Positions 8,904 to 15,662 of a stretch of DNA of 36,959 bases are shown here, piece by piece. The DNA comes from Acidobacteriota bacterium. GTDB lineage: Bacteria > Actinomycetota > Acidimicrobiia > ATN3. The first letter of the stretch is position 1, and each line of letters starts with the position of its first letter. The stretch spans positions 1-36,959 of the forward strand of contig QEUQ01000041.1 in assembly GCA_003577105.1 (NCBI GenBank), in the 5' to 3' direction. A program made the position numbers and the translations under genes. The notes under the pieces are model-generated. The model saw only the letters and a program-made list of their open reading frames with translations, was not told the origin of the DNA and did not search any database.

Positions 8904-8909
8904 ATTTTA
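8904..8909 (-). promoter_or_regulatory. Candidate -10 box of the trp operon
   Basis: TAAAAT on the minus strand lies about 26 nt upstream of the trpC GTG, in the 57-nt divergent spacer with corA. Placement is reasonable for a short leader carrying the TGGAG site. No clear -35 was found, so this is only a candidate. Confidence 0.3.
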
Positions 8910-8934
8910 CGTCAGCGATATACCGGGACGGCAG

Positions 8935-9903
8935 ATGACAGCGACAACCCGCACATTCCGACGCGACGGACAAACCCAGACGGCCACAGGATTGAACCTC
9001 GAAGCAGGCCTATCGGATGACTGCCTCACGTGGATTGACATCACGGACCCAACTGACCAAGAGATCGAAGCGCTTGCAGCCGAATTCCATGTGCCTGGAT
9101 TTCTAGCTGAAGACCTGCTCAAAGGGAATCAGCGCCCAAAGATTCACGTTGAAGCAGGATTCGTCTTCATAGTCGCCTACGGCGCAAACCTTGACGGGGA
9201 CATCTGCACCCATGAGGTCCACATGCTCGTGAGCTCACAGGCGGTCGCAACAATTCGTCACTCACCCGCCTACGACATTGAGCCGGTGGTTTCGCGCCTG
9301 GCGGCAGTGCCAAACGTCTATGACCGCGGAGTGGCGCTGGTCCTATACGACCTTCTTGACGAGATGGTTGACGGGTACTTCACCGCCGTTGACGAACTCG
9401 AAGACCGAATTGATTCCGTGGAGCAGTTGGTCTTCTCCGCCGAACAGGGCGGCACTGACAAAGAGATACAAGAGAGTGTCTTCGCGCTCAGAAAGCAGAT
9501 CGTCGCCTTCTACCAGATTTCGACGGCGATGCGCGATGTTCTCAACGGGATCCTGCGCCACGACGTCGATTTGTTTCCTGAGAAAGTCCACCTGTACTTC
9601 CTCGACATCTACGACCATCTCCTGCGAGTCAATTCATCATTGGAACTCTTCAGGGAATTGGTGGCAGGCATGTTCGAAGCACATCTTGCTGTGGCCTCAA
9701 ATCAAATGAACAAGGTGATGAAGAAGATGACGAGCTGGGGCGCGATTCTTCTAGGAGCAACCCTGATCGCCGGCATTTACGGCATGAATTTCCGTGAGAT
9801 GCCAGAGCTACGCTTCCTCTATGGCTATCCGATGGCCCTCGCGATGATGGCCACCCTCACCATCACTCTCTGGATCGTCTTCAAGAAGAAGAACTGGCTC
9901 TAA
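8935..9903 (+). CDS. corA: CorA-family divalent cation transporter
   Basis: This 322-residue inner-membrane channel of the CorA/MIT family moves Mg2+ or related divalent cations as a pentamer. It has a large N-terminal cytoplasmic domain with the long stalk helix (roughly residues 150-255). Two C-terminal transmembrane helices follow, the first ending in the selectivity motif Y-G-M-N-F (G283-M284-N285). The acidic loop and a lysine-rich C-terminus (F-K-K-K-N-W-L) match the family. It is divergent from trpC, and its 3' end overlaps the convergent AtuA-family gene by 23 nt. The precise cation (Mg, Co, Ni or Zn) cannot be told from the sequence. Confidence 0.95.
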   Translation: MTATTRTFRRDGQTQTATGLNLEAGLSDDCLTWIDITDPTDQEIEALAAEFHVPGFLAEDLLKGNQRPKIHVEAGFVFIVAYGANLDGDICTHEVHMLVSSQAVATIRHSPAYDIEPVVSRLAAVPNVYDRGVALVLYDLLDEMVDGYFTAVDELEDRIDSVEQLVFSAEQGGTDKEIQESVFALRKQIVAFYQISTAMRDVLNGILRHDVDLFPEKVHLYFLDIYDHLLRVNSSLELFRELVAGMFEAHLAVASNQMNKVMKKMTSWGAILLGATLIAGIYGMNFREMPELRFLYGYPMALAMMATLTITLWIVFKKKNWL

Positions 9904-11722
9904 CTGGAATCTCGATTTCTAGAGAGAGCAAGTGGGCGCCCATAGCCTTGCCGAGGTTGTCTGCCCGAATCGACTTCGGAGCACCGCCATCGAGAGCCTG
10001 CTCGCATAAGAAATTGAGCGCTTTCAAATTTGGGACTTCATAGCGCGTGACTCTTCCAAGTACGAGATGGCCAAAATGCGCCTTGACGACCTCGGCAGTG
10101 ACCGCCGACTTGATCAATTCGTAGTGAGCGTCGTCGGGAGCGAAGAGTGCGACATTGACCAAGTCGGCCTTGTCTCCAGATCTTGCCATCGCGAACTCGG
10201 CAAGTTGCACTTTGCGAAGCTCGCCCTCCGGCCGCACTGCTTCGGCTGCAGGAGGTGGATCAAGACGTCTGAATTCGACGCCGGGTGCTGCGCCCAGGAG
10301 AGGATTCGACGATTCGGAGTCATTGCCGCCCAATGTCGAGACTTCCACGCTCACCTGCGGGTCAATTGCCGACTTCGGGACTAAGGTCGGCCAAATATCG
10401 AGAAGCTCACTCGGTCCGCCACCGCCTCGCCCGGTGCCGAAAACGGCAGGCGGCCCGGAGAGGCCGAGGGCCGCAAATTCACGCGCAAATTTGCCCGCGA
10501 GCTTCTCGTCGTCGGTGCGCATGGCTATGCGAGCGATCACCTCGTTGGGCTGCTCAGATAGGGGCAGTTTCTCCATGTCATCGAGCTCGGCATCAGTAGC
10601 GGGCCCAAAGACTCCGCCCGGCCGGCCGCCCCGGCTTGCCCCGAAGTACTCGACGCACGTCTCCTCGGCGCCGCCGAGCACCTCGAGTCTGTCGAGCAGC
10701 ACCCCGGCTGCTCGCCGTGCCTTTCCGAGCGCGTCGGGCCACGCAAAGGCCAGCCGCCCCTCACCCGACCACCCCGCATGTCCGCACACTATTGCCTTGT
10801 ATTGGTCCGTTGCCGGAGATCCCTTAGCCCCGGAAACCCGGACACGATTTGCCCCGTCTGCCTTCAGCTCAACAGCTGTGAAATCGGCCACACAATCTGG
10901 TGAGATGTACTGTCGAGGATCTCCGACCTCATATAGCAGCTGCTCTTTGACAGTGTCGAACGAGACCAGGCCACCGCTCGCCTCAGGCTTGGTGATGATC
11001 GCCTCGCCGGACTCATCAACTTCAGCGATTGGGAATCCGTATCTCGCGGGATTCGGGACCGAGCGCCAATCCCCCGAGAAGTTGCCACCCGCGACTTGTC
11101 CGGAGCACTCACAGAGGTGCCCTATCACCACGCCGGCAGCCAAACGATCCCAGTCATCTGACGCCCAGCCGAACGCGTGAATCATTGGTCCGAGGAAGAG
11201 GGACGCGTCGGCGACACGGCCGGTTATGACGATCTGAGCCCCAGCATCGAGCGCGGCCGCTACGGCTGTAGCACCGAGATAAGCCGTCGCGAAGCTTGGC
11301 TCGTCGATGTGGCAGGGCTCGCCGGTGTCAATGTGGGCCAGCCCGCCGGTTGCCTCGCGCAACTCCTCGTAGTTGTGCCTGAAACCGTCACCGGTGACGA
11401 TCGCGATCTTCACCCCGCCTATGCCAAAACGCCCGGCCAAATTCTCAATGGCAGCCGCGGCCCCCGCCGGATTTATGCCCCCGGCGTTGGTGACAAAACG
11501 AGTCTTGCCTCCGAGGATTGCCGGCATGATGTCTTTGAGGTAAAGAGGTAAGTCCCTCGTATATCCGAGAGATGGGTCGCGCTGACGGTCCTTCTGCAGG
11601 ATCGCTAGCGTCAGCTCGGCCAAGGCCTCAGCGACGATGAAGTCCGGCTCCTCTGACAACAAGTCGGCCAACGGTGCATGCGAGTCACCGTAGTAGCCCT
11701 GTGCGCCGGCCAGCTTGATCAT
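9881..11722 (-). CDS. AtuA-family (DUF1446, acyclic terpene utilization-like) protein
   Basis: This 613-residue protein has the DUF1446/AtuA N-terminal region: G-A-Q-G-Y-Y-G-D-S near the start, D-Y/E-L-A-E-L-T-L-A, T-N-A-G-G-I-N-P-A-G, a G-D-G stretch and I-T-G-R-V-A-D-A-S-L. A C-terminal AtuA-like domain (about 505-610) begins K-V-Q-L-A-E-F-A-M-A-R-S-G-D-K and contains a long strand-helix pattern. AtuA is encoded with terpenoid (citronellol/geraniol) degradation genes in Pseudomonas, but its own reaction is not established. Here no AtuC/AtuF carboxylase or acyl-CoA gene is adjacent, so the pathway is unknown. It follows the DUF3054 gene by 2 nt and is probably co-transcribed with it. Confidence 0.88.
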   Translation of the reverse strand: MIKLAGAQGYYGDSHAPLADLLSEEPDFIVAEALAELTLAILQKDRQRDPSLGYTRDLPLYLKDIMPAILGGKTRFVTNAGGINPAGAAAAIENLAGRFGIGGVKIAIVTGDGFRHNYEELREATGGLAHIDTGEPCHIDEPSFATAYLGATAVAAALDAGAQIVITGRVADASLFLGPMIHAFGWASDDWDRLAAGVVIGHLCECSGQVAGGNFSGDWRSVPNPARYGFPIAEVDESGEAIITKPEASGGLVSFDTVKEQLLYEVGDPRQYISPDCVADFTAVELKADGANRVRVSGAKGSPATDQYKAIVCGHAGWSGEGRLAFAWPDALGKARRAAGVLLDRLEVLGGAEETCVEYFGASRGGRPGGVFGPATDAELDDMEKLPLSEQPNEVIARIAMRTDDEKLAGKFAREFAALGLSGPPAVFGTGRGGGGPSELLDIWPTLVPKSAIDPQVSVEVSTLGGNDSESSNPLLGAAPGVEFRRLDPPPAAEAVRPEGELRKVQLAEFAMARSGDKADLVNVALFAPDDAHYELIKSAVTAEVVKAHFGHLVLGRVTRYEVPNLKALNFLCEQALDGGAPKSIRADNLGKAMGAHLLSLEIEIPVRASSSS

Positions 11723-11724
11723 GT

Positions 11725-12153
11725 TCAGCTCCGCTCCGTCACCGCGTTCTGGTCAAGCATCTCACCTTCGGCCTTTCCGCCGCCCGGACCAACGAATCGC
11801 CACACTAGCCACGCGATCACGCGCCAAGCCGCGAGCAAACCAAGGATTGCTGACATTGCGATGGGAATGAAAACCGCTGTCACAGTCGTGAACACCCGCC
11901 CGAGTAGCGCTGCACGAACCAGCAGGGCGATGGGCACCGCTATGAGCCAAGTCAGTAGTAGCCGCCAGATCCCGCCCTTCTTGTATGTATCCAGAATGAA
12001 CGCAACCACTACCCAGCTAACAATGAGCGGAAGGAGATTTCTGGCAATAACCGCAAACGTAATCGCCGAATTGTGGCTTCTCACTCCAAGCGGAACGAAG
12101 AGCGAGATAGCGGCCAAATCACCGACGGCAAGGATCAAGTACTTTTTCTTCAT
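11725..12153 (-). CDS. DUF3054 integral membrane protein
   Basis: This 142-residue protein starts M-K-K-K and has four hydrophobic helices (about residues 5-23, 36-58, 66-88 and 95-122). A G-D-L-A-A near the N-terminus and S-W-V-V-V-A-F-I-L-D-T-Y in the second helix fit DUF3054, an actinobacterial four-helix membrane family of unknown role. The longer open frame upstream overlaps the histidine kinase gene, so the ATG at 12153 is preferred, although its ribosome-binding site is weak. It sits between the kinase gene (13 nt) and the AtuA-family gene (2 nt) on the same strand. Confidence 0.8.
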   Translation of the reverse strand: MKKKYLILAVGDLAAISLFVPLGVRSHNSAITFAVIARNLLPLIVSWVVVAFILDTYKKGGIWRLLLTWLIAVPIALLVRAALLGRVFTTVTAVFIPIAMSAILGLLAAWRVIAWLVWRFVGPGGGKAEGEMLDQNAVTERS

Positions 12154-12166
12154 AGCACCCGCAATG

Positions 12167-13705
12167 TTAGAGGCTGGCTCTGACACTTCCTGCCGGTGGG
12201 TGCGGTGGAATCCAAATGTTGACCTTGGTGCCTTCGTCAGGTGCGCTCTGAATATCGATCGTCCCGCCGAGCGCCCCGACAAGCTGGCTCACTATTGCGA
12301 GGCCAAGGCCAGTACCGACGTTGGACTTGTCAGCACTCCTGCCGACATAGAGACGCTCAAAGATATGGGGCAGGTCATCTGGAGGAATTCCACTGCCGTT
12401 GTCTGCTACTTGAATCCAAGCGCCCGCTGACGCTGGTTCAAGCAATATGGAGATCTCCCCGCCCTCAGGGGTGTGGCGCATCGAATTCTCGAGGAGATTG
12501 CCGACGATCTGGACGATGCGATCACCGTCAGTGGTCAGCACGACCTGCTCACTTGCCTCGATCTTGAGCTGCTGACCGGCTTCAGCAATGCGCGGGCCCC
12601 AGACTTCGCTCATTCCGTTGAGAACCTCGGCCAAGTCGAGGGAGGTGAAGCGGAGCGCGAATTCGCCTGCATCGAGACGGGCCAAGTCCAGGAGGTCACC
12701 CACCAAGCGCTCCAGCCTCGCCGACTCGGAGACAATCACCTCGGCAGCGTGTTGCTCAGCATCTCGGTCAGGGAGTATCCCGTCAGAGAGAGCCTCCCCA
12801 TAGCCTCGGATTGCCGTCAGGGGGGTACGCAAATCATGTGAGACAGCCTCGCGGGGCACAGTTACCCGATGCGAGAAATCTCCCCGGGCCATCGCTCCGG
12901 TGGCGGCAGCCATCTCGTTGAGCGGGCGGTCGAGCCGGCGCGACAACCACAGCGCAATGAGTATCGAAATCACAATTGCAAGCAACGCACCGATGATGAA
13001 TCTCGGCCCGCCAATCAGCGCATCGCCAATGCGAACTTGGCGACCGATGACCACGAGATACGGACCGCGCTCTGTCGAGATTCGCTGAGCGCCAAAACTC
13101 ATAGGGGTGCGTCCCTTACCGCGGTACATCCCGCTTCCCGAGCCATCGGAATTCAGCTTTATGCCGTTGACGAATGCGGGGTCAAAGCTCTTCTCCCCGT
13201 CGGAGCGGGCTAGCACCCACTGCCCGTTTGCGCCGTCAGCCCAGACGGTCGCGGCGTCGAGGCGCCCTGCCGCCTTGATCACTTGCATCGGCAGCGGTGG
13301 GAGCTCGTCGTCTCGGCTGGGGTTCTGCGGCGATCCCGGTCCGCTGGGGTTCTGGCTCTGCCCGCCCCCTGGCCCAACTGGGTTCTGGCTCTGCCCGCCC
13401 CCTGGCCCGCTCGGGCTCTGAGGACTTCTAGGCTGACGACCCTGGAGCGCGTCGCGGTTGATGCGAGTCTCGAGCTCATGACCGAGGGCGCTCGCCTGCT
13501 TCTTGAGTTCTGCCTCGGTTTGTCTGTTGGCGTTCAGCCTGAAGAGCCCCACCGCCAACAAGGCCGTCAGGGTCACGGCAATGACCGCCGACCCGACAAG
13601 AGCGATGAGCAGCCGGCGCCGCATCGAGGTCTTCACCCCGAGCTCTGACAAAGTACGCGCATCCCGCTCAAATGGCGGTGGCGCTAAGTAACGGGCACGC
13701 GTCAC
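12167..13705 (-). CDS. Sensor histidine kinase with low-complexity sensor loop and shortened HAMP/dimerization segment
   Basis: The protein has a transmembrane helix at about 29-55 and an external domain of about 180 residues with a Gly/Pro/Gln repeat (about 99-130). A second membrane helix spans 236-255, followed by a HAMP-like start (R-R-L-D-R-P-L-N-E-M). The phosphoacceptor H290 is in V-S-H-D-L-R-T-P-L. The N box (N-L-L-E-N-S-M-R-H-T, 403-412), G1 (D435-N-G-S-G) and G2 (G-T-G-L-G-L) complete the kinase. Between the HAMP proline P261 and H290 there are 29 residues, versus 71 for the matching pair in the second kinase of this window. The second HAMP helix and the start of the dimerization helix therefore appear missing. 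The GTG start lies 1 nt after the regulator stop; an ATG at 13624 is the alternative. Confidence 0.9.
   Translation of the reverse strand: MTRARYLAPPPFERDARTLSELGVKTSMRRRLLIALVGSAVIAVTLTALLAVGLFRLNANRQTEAELKKQASALGHELETRINRDALQGRQPRSPQSPSGPGGGQSQNPVGPGGGQSQNPSGPGSPQNPSRDDELPPLPMQVIKAAGRLDAATVWADGANGQWVLARSDGEKSFDPAFVNGIKLNSDGSGSGMYRGKGRTPMSFGAQRISTERGPYLVVIGRQVRIGDALIGGPRFIIGALLAIVISILIALWLSRRLDRPLNEMAAATGAMARGDFSHRVTVPREAVSHDLRTPLTAIRGYGEALSDGILPDRDAEQHAAEVIVSESARLERLVGDLLDLARLDAGEFALRFTSLDLAEVLNGMSEVWGPRIAEAGQQLKIEASEQVVLTTDGDRIVQIVGNLLENSMRHTPEGGEISILLEPASAGAWIQVADNGSGIPPDDLPHIFERLYVGRSADKSNVGTGLGLAIVSQLVGALGGTIDIQSAPDEGTKVNIWIPPHPPAGSVRASL
13347..13412 (-). repeat. 33-bp tandem repeat inside the histidine kinase gene
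   Basis: A unit beginning GGGTTCTGGCTCTGCC starts at 13347 and again at 13380, near-perfect over 29 of 33 bp, with degraded partial copies on both sides. It encodes an 11-residue period (S/V-G-P-G-G-G-Q-S-Q-N-P) in the extracytoplasmic loop. Such repeats can change copy number by slippage while staying in frame. Confidence 0.8.
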
Positions 13706-13706
13706 G

Positions 13707-14387
13707 TCACGGCTCTAGCTGATATCCAATTCCCCACTTTGTCCTGATGGGGAAGTCGTCACCGAGCTTCTTGCGGAGCTGGCGAATGTGGGCATCGACG
13801 GTGCGAGTCTCTCCGTAGTACTCGTAGCCCCACACCGCATCCATGATCTGGTCCCGAGTCAGCACGAGGCCCTTGTTTTCGGTCAAGTACCAGAGAAGGT
13901 CGAACTCCTTCGGGGTGAGTGCTATGACCTCTTCGTCGTGGCGGACCTCACGGCGCCCTCTATCGATTGAGCGCCCGGCGATCTCGCGTACTTCGATTGT
14001 CGGCACCGTCTCGGACCGTCGCAGTACCGCCTTTATTCGGGCGAGGAGTTCTCGTGGCGAAAACGGCTTGGTTACGTAGTCGTCAGCCCCGATCTCAAGA
14101 CCGAGCACCTTGTCGATTTCGGAGTCCCGGGCGGTGAGCATGATCACGGGCACTGAGCCGTGCTCACGAATCCGCTTGCAGACTTCGATGCCGTCAATTC
14201 CGGGAAGGCCCACGTCAAGCAAGACCACCCGCGGCCTTACGGCGGCGTACGCCTCAATCGCGTCCTCACCCGTCGCCGTCTTGGTGACCTTGTAGCCCTC
14301 GCGCTCGAGGTAGACCTGAACCAGATCGGCAATGTTTTCTTCATCCTCGACGAGAAGGACGCTGCCCTTTTCCGTTGGGTTGCTCAC
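13707..14387 (-). CDS. OmpR-family response regulator
   Basis: This 226-residue regulator has a receiver domain with acidic residues E14-D15-E16, phosphoacceptor D58 in V-L-L-D-V-G-L-P-G, T85 in M-L-T-A-R-D and K107 in V-T-K-P-F-S. A C-terminal winged-helix domain follows (L-T-P-K-E-F-D-L-L, T-V-D-A-H-I-R-Q-L-R-K-K-L, G-I-G-Y). The GTG start is served by AAGGAG about 8 nt upstream. It is transcribed ahead of the cognate kinase, 1 nt apart. An 11-nt-spaced TTGTAA direct repeat in its upstream region may be its own operator. Confidence 0.96.
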   Translation of the reverse strand: MSNPTEKGSVLLVEDEENIADLVQVYLEREGYKVTKTATGEDAIEAYAAVRPRVVLLDVGLPGIDGIEVCKRIREHGSVPVIMLTARDSEIDKVLGLEIGADDYVTKPFSPRELLARIKAVLRRSETVPTIEVREIAGRSIDRGRREVRHDEEVIALTPKEFDLLWYLTENKGLVLTRDQIMDAVWGYEYYGETRTVDAHIRQLRKKLGDDFPIRTKWGIGYQLEP

Positions 14388-14446
14388 CGGAGATCTCCTT
14401 GGTAGCTGCGAGTATCAGCCATGCCGGTCAATGCCCTGCTAGAGAA

Positions 14447-14463
14447 TTGTAAGGATTTTGTAA
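14447..14463. promoter_or_regulatory. Candidate OmpR-family operator (TTGTAA direct repeat, 11-nt period)
   Basis: TTGTAA occurs at 14447-14452 and 14458-14463, exactly 11 nt apart, which is one helical turn. It lies in the 228-nt divergent region between the response regulator and the SDR gene. OmpR/PhoB-family regulators bind direct half-sites with this spacing, so autoregulation is a reasonable inference. The surrounding DNA is AT-richer than its neighbours, as promoters often are. Confidence 0.45.
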
Positions 14464-14615
14464 AGACGCAGTTGGGAAGTTGGTTGAGCGAATGGGCGAG
14501 GGCCCTTGCTTGGGCAATTGCAGGCCTGCTCTGTCAGGATGAGCCGTCGACGTTTCGCGTGAGCAGATTGCGCCACGCAGGCCCGGCGTGCCGATGTGCT
14601 TCGGAGGTGTGAGAG

Positions 14616-15464
14616 TTGAAAGAACTTGAAGGTAAGACGGCGGTAATCACCGGAGGCGCAAGCGGCATTGGCAATGCGATTGCGCATTCACTCAGCCAAC
14701 GCGGCATGAACCTCGTTATCGGCGACATAGAGGAAGAGGCGCTCGCGAATGCCGTTACCGATCTCGAGCGCGCGGGTGCATCGGTCTTCGGGCTGCCCTG
14801 CGACGTGTCGAAGATCTCCGACGTCGAGACATTGCGCGACTTGGCCCTTGAGAAGTTCGAAGGGGTTCATGTTGTGTGCAATAACGCCGGAGTCGGCGCG
14901 GGCGGCCCGCTCTGGAAGTCAACGGTTGAGGATTGGCAGTGGGTGCTCGGTCCAAACCTGTGGGGTGTGATCAACGGAATACTGACGTTTGTGCCGTACA
15001 TGGTGGAGCGGGGCGAGGGCCATGTGGTCAACACGGCATCCATGGCCGGCATGGTTACCGGCCCCGGCCTTGGCATCTATTCCGCCACCAAGTTCGCAGT
15101 CGTCGCGATATCGGAATCGCTCATTCAAGATCTGCGTATGTCGGGCTCACAAGTGGGAGTCTCGGTTCTCTGTCCCGGGTGGGTGAAGACCCGCATTGCA
15201 GATTCGGAACGCAACAGGCCCCCTGAGCTATCGCGCACGGCAGAACCAGATGCTGCAGGTCAGGTAATGAGAGAAATGCTGAACCAGGTCATCGAATCGG
15301 GAATTGAGCCCGCGATCGTTGGCGAGATGGTCGCAGACGCCATCGAAGAAGACCGCTTCTACATATTCCCCCACCCGGAGATGCTCGGAGGATTCAAGTC
15401 ACGCGCCGACAAGATTCTCAACGGCGAATCACCTGCCTTCGACGCAACTGGATGGGTCGGTTAG
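14616..15464 (+). CDS. Short-chain dehydrogenase/reductase
   Basis: This 282-residue classical SDR is a cytoplasmic NAD(P)-dependent oxidoreductase. It has the cofactor motif T-G-G-A-S-G-I-G at 12-19, C-D-V-S for the adenine pocket, N-N-A-G-V-G, catalytic Ser in T-A-S-M-A-G and the Y-S-A-T-K catalytic pair, then the C-P-G-W-V-K-T segment. An Asp (G-D-I-E) at the end of the second strand favours NAD over NADP. The TTG start is supported by GGAGGT 7 nt upstream. The substrate is not recognisable. It stands alone, divergent from the two-component operon, and is followed by a 198-nt spacer with strong secondary structure. Confidence 0.93.
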   Translation: MKELEGKTAVITGGASGIGNAIAHSLSQRGMNLVIGDIEEEALANAVTDLERAGASVFGLPCDVSKISDVETLRDLALEKFEGVHVVCNNAGVGAGGPLWKSTVEDWQWVLGPNLWGVINGILTFVPYMVERGEGHVVNTASMAGMVTGPGLGIYSATKFAVVAISESLIQDLRMSGSQVGVSVLCPGWVKTRIADSERNRPPELSRTAEPDAAGQVMREMLNQVIESGIEPAIVGEMVADAIEEDRFYIFPHPEMLGGFKSRADKILNGESPAFDATGWVG

Positions 15465-15540
15465 GCGTATCTAGCAGCTAGTTACCGGCTGAGCATCAGA
15501 AACTGTCATACCCCATTTGGATAATCGTCCCAGTCCCTGC

Positions 15541-15587
15541 GGGGGCTCTGGGGTCCGCTGGGGGGAATCTCGGAGCCCCCGGCGGAC
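15541..15587 (+). promoter_or_regulatory. Two mutually exclusive strong hairpins sharing one C-run
   Basis: GGGGGCTC (15541-15548) pairs perfectly with GAGCCCCC (15573-15580). Alternatively GTCCGCTGGGGG (15553-15564) pairs over 12 bp, with one G-U, with CCCCCGGCGGAC (15576-15587). Both use the C-run 15576-15580, so only one can form at a time. There is no T-tract, so a standard intrinsic terminator is not supported. Termination of the SDR transcript or a switch in the leader of the downstream glycosyltransferase operon are both possible. Confidence 0.5.
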
Positions 15588-15612
15588 GTAATAGCGGCGA
15601 TTCACAGCTAGT

Positions 15613-15629
15613 TCCAAGGTTCCTCCAAG
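15613..15629. promoter_or_regulatory. Candidate OmpR-family operator upstream of the glycosyltransferase operon
   Basis: TCCAAG is repeated at 15613-15618 and 15624-15629, 11 nt apart, 34 nt before the GT2 start codon. The same apparent operon encodes an OmpR-family regulator 3.6 kb downstream, so feedback control is plausible. The repeat differs in sequence from the TTGTAA repeat at the other two-component locus, as expected for different regulators. Confidence 0.35.
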
Positions 15630-15662
15630 TTCCATCGCACATGGGTCGCCGAATCTACGGGC

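Noticed and set aside
8878-8934. Trp attenuator or T-box leader upstream of trpC
   Set aside because: The divergent spacer is only 57 nt and holds no leader peptide with Trp codons and no terminator/antiterminator pair.
10155-11180. A 341-codon open frame on the plus strand
   Set aside because: It is antisense to the AtuA-family gene, is rich in Ser/Pro/Arg as expected from the reverse frame of a GC-rich gene, and resembles no family.
11678-12430. A 250-codon plus-strand frame
   Set aside because: It lies antisense to the DUF3054 and kinase genes, which have clear family features.
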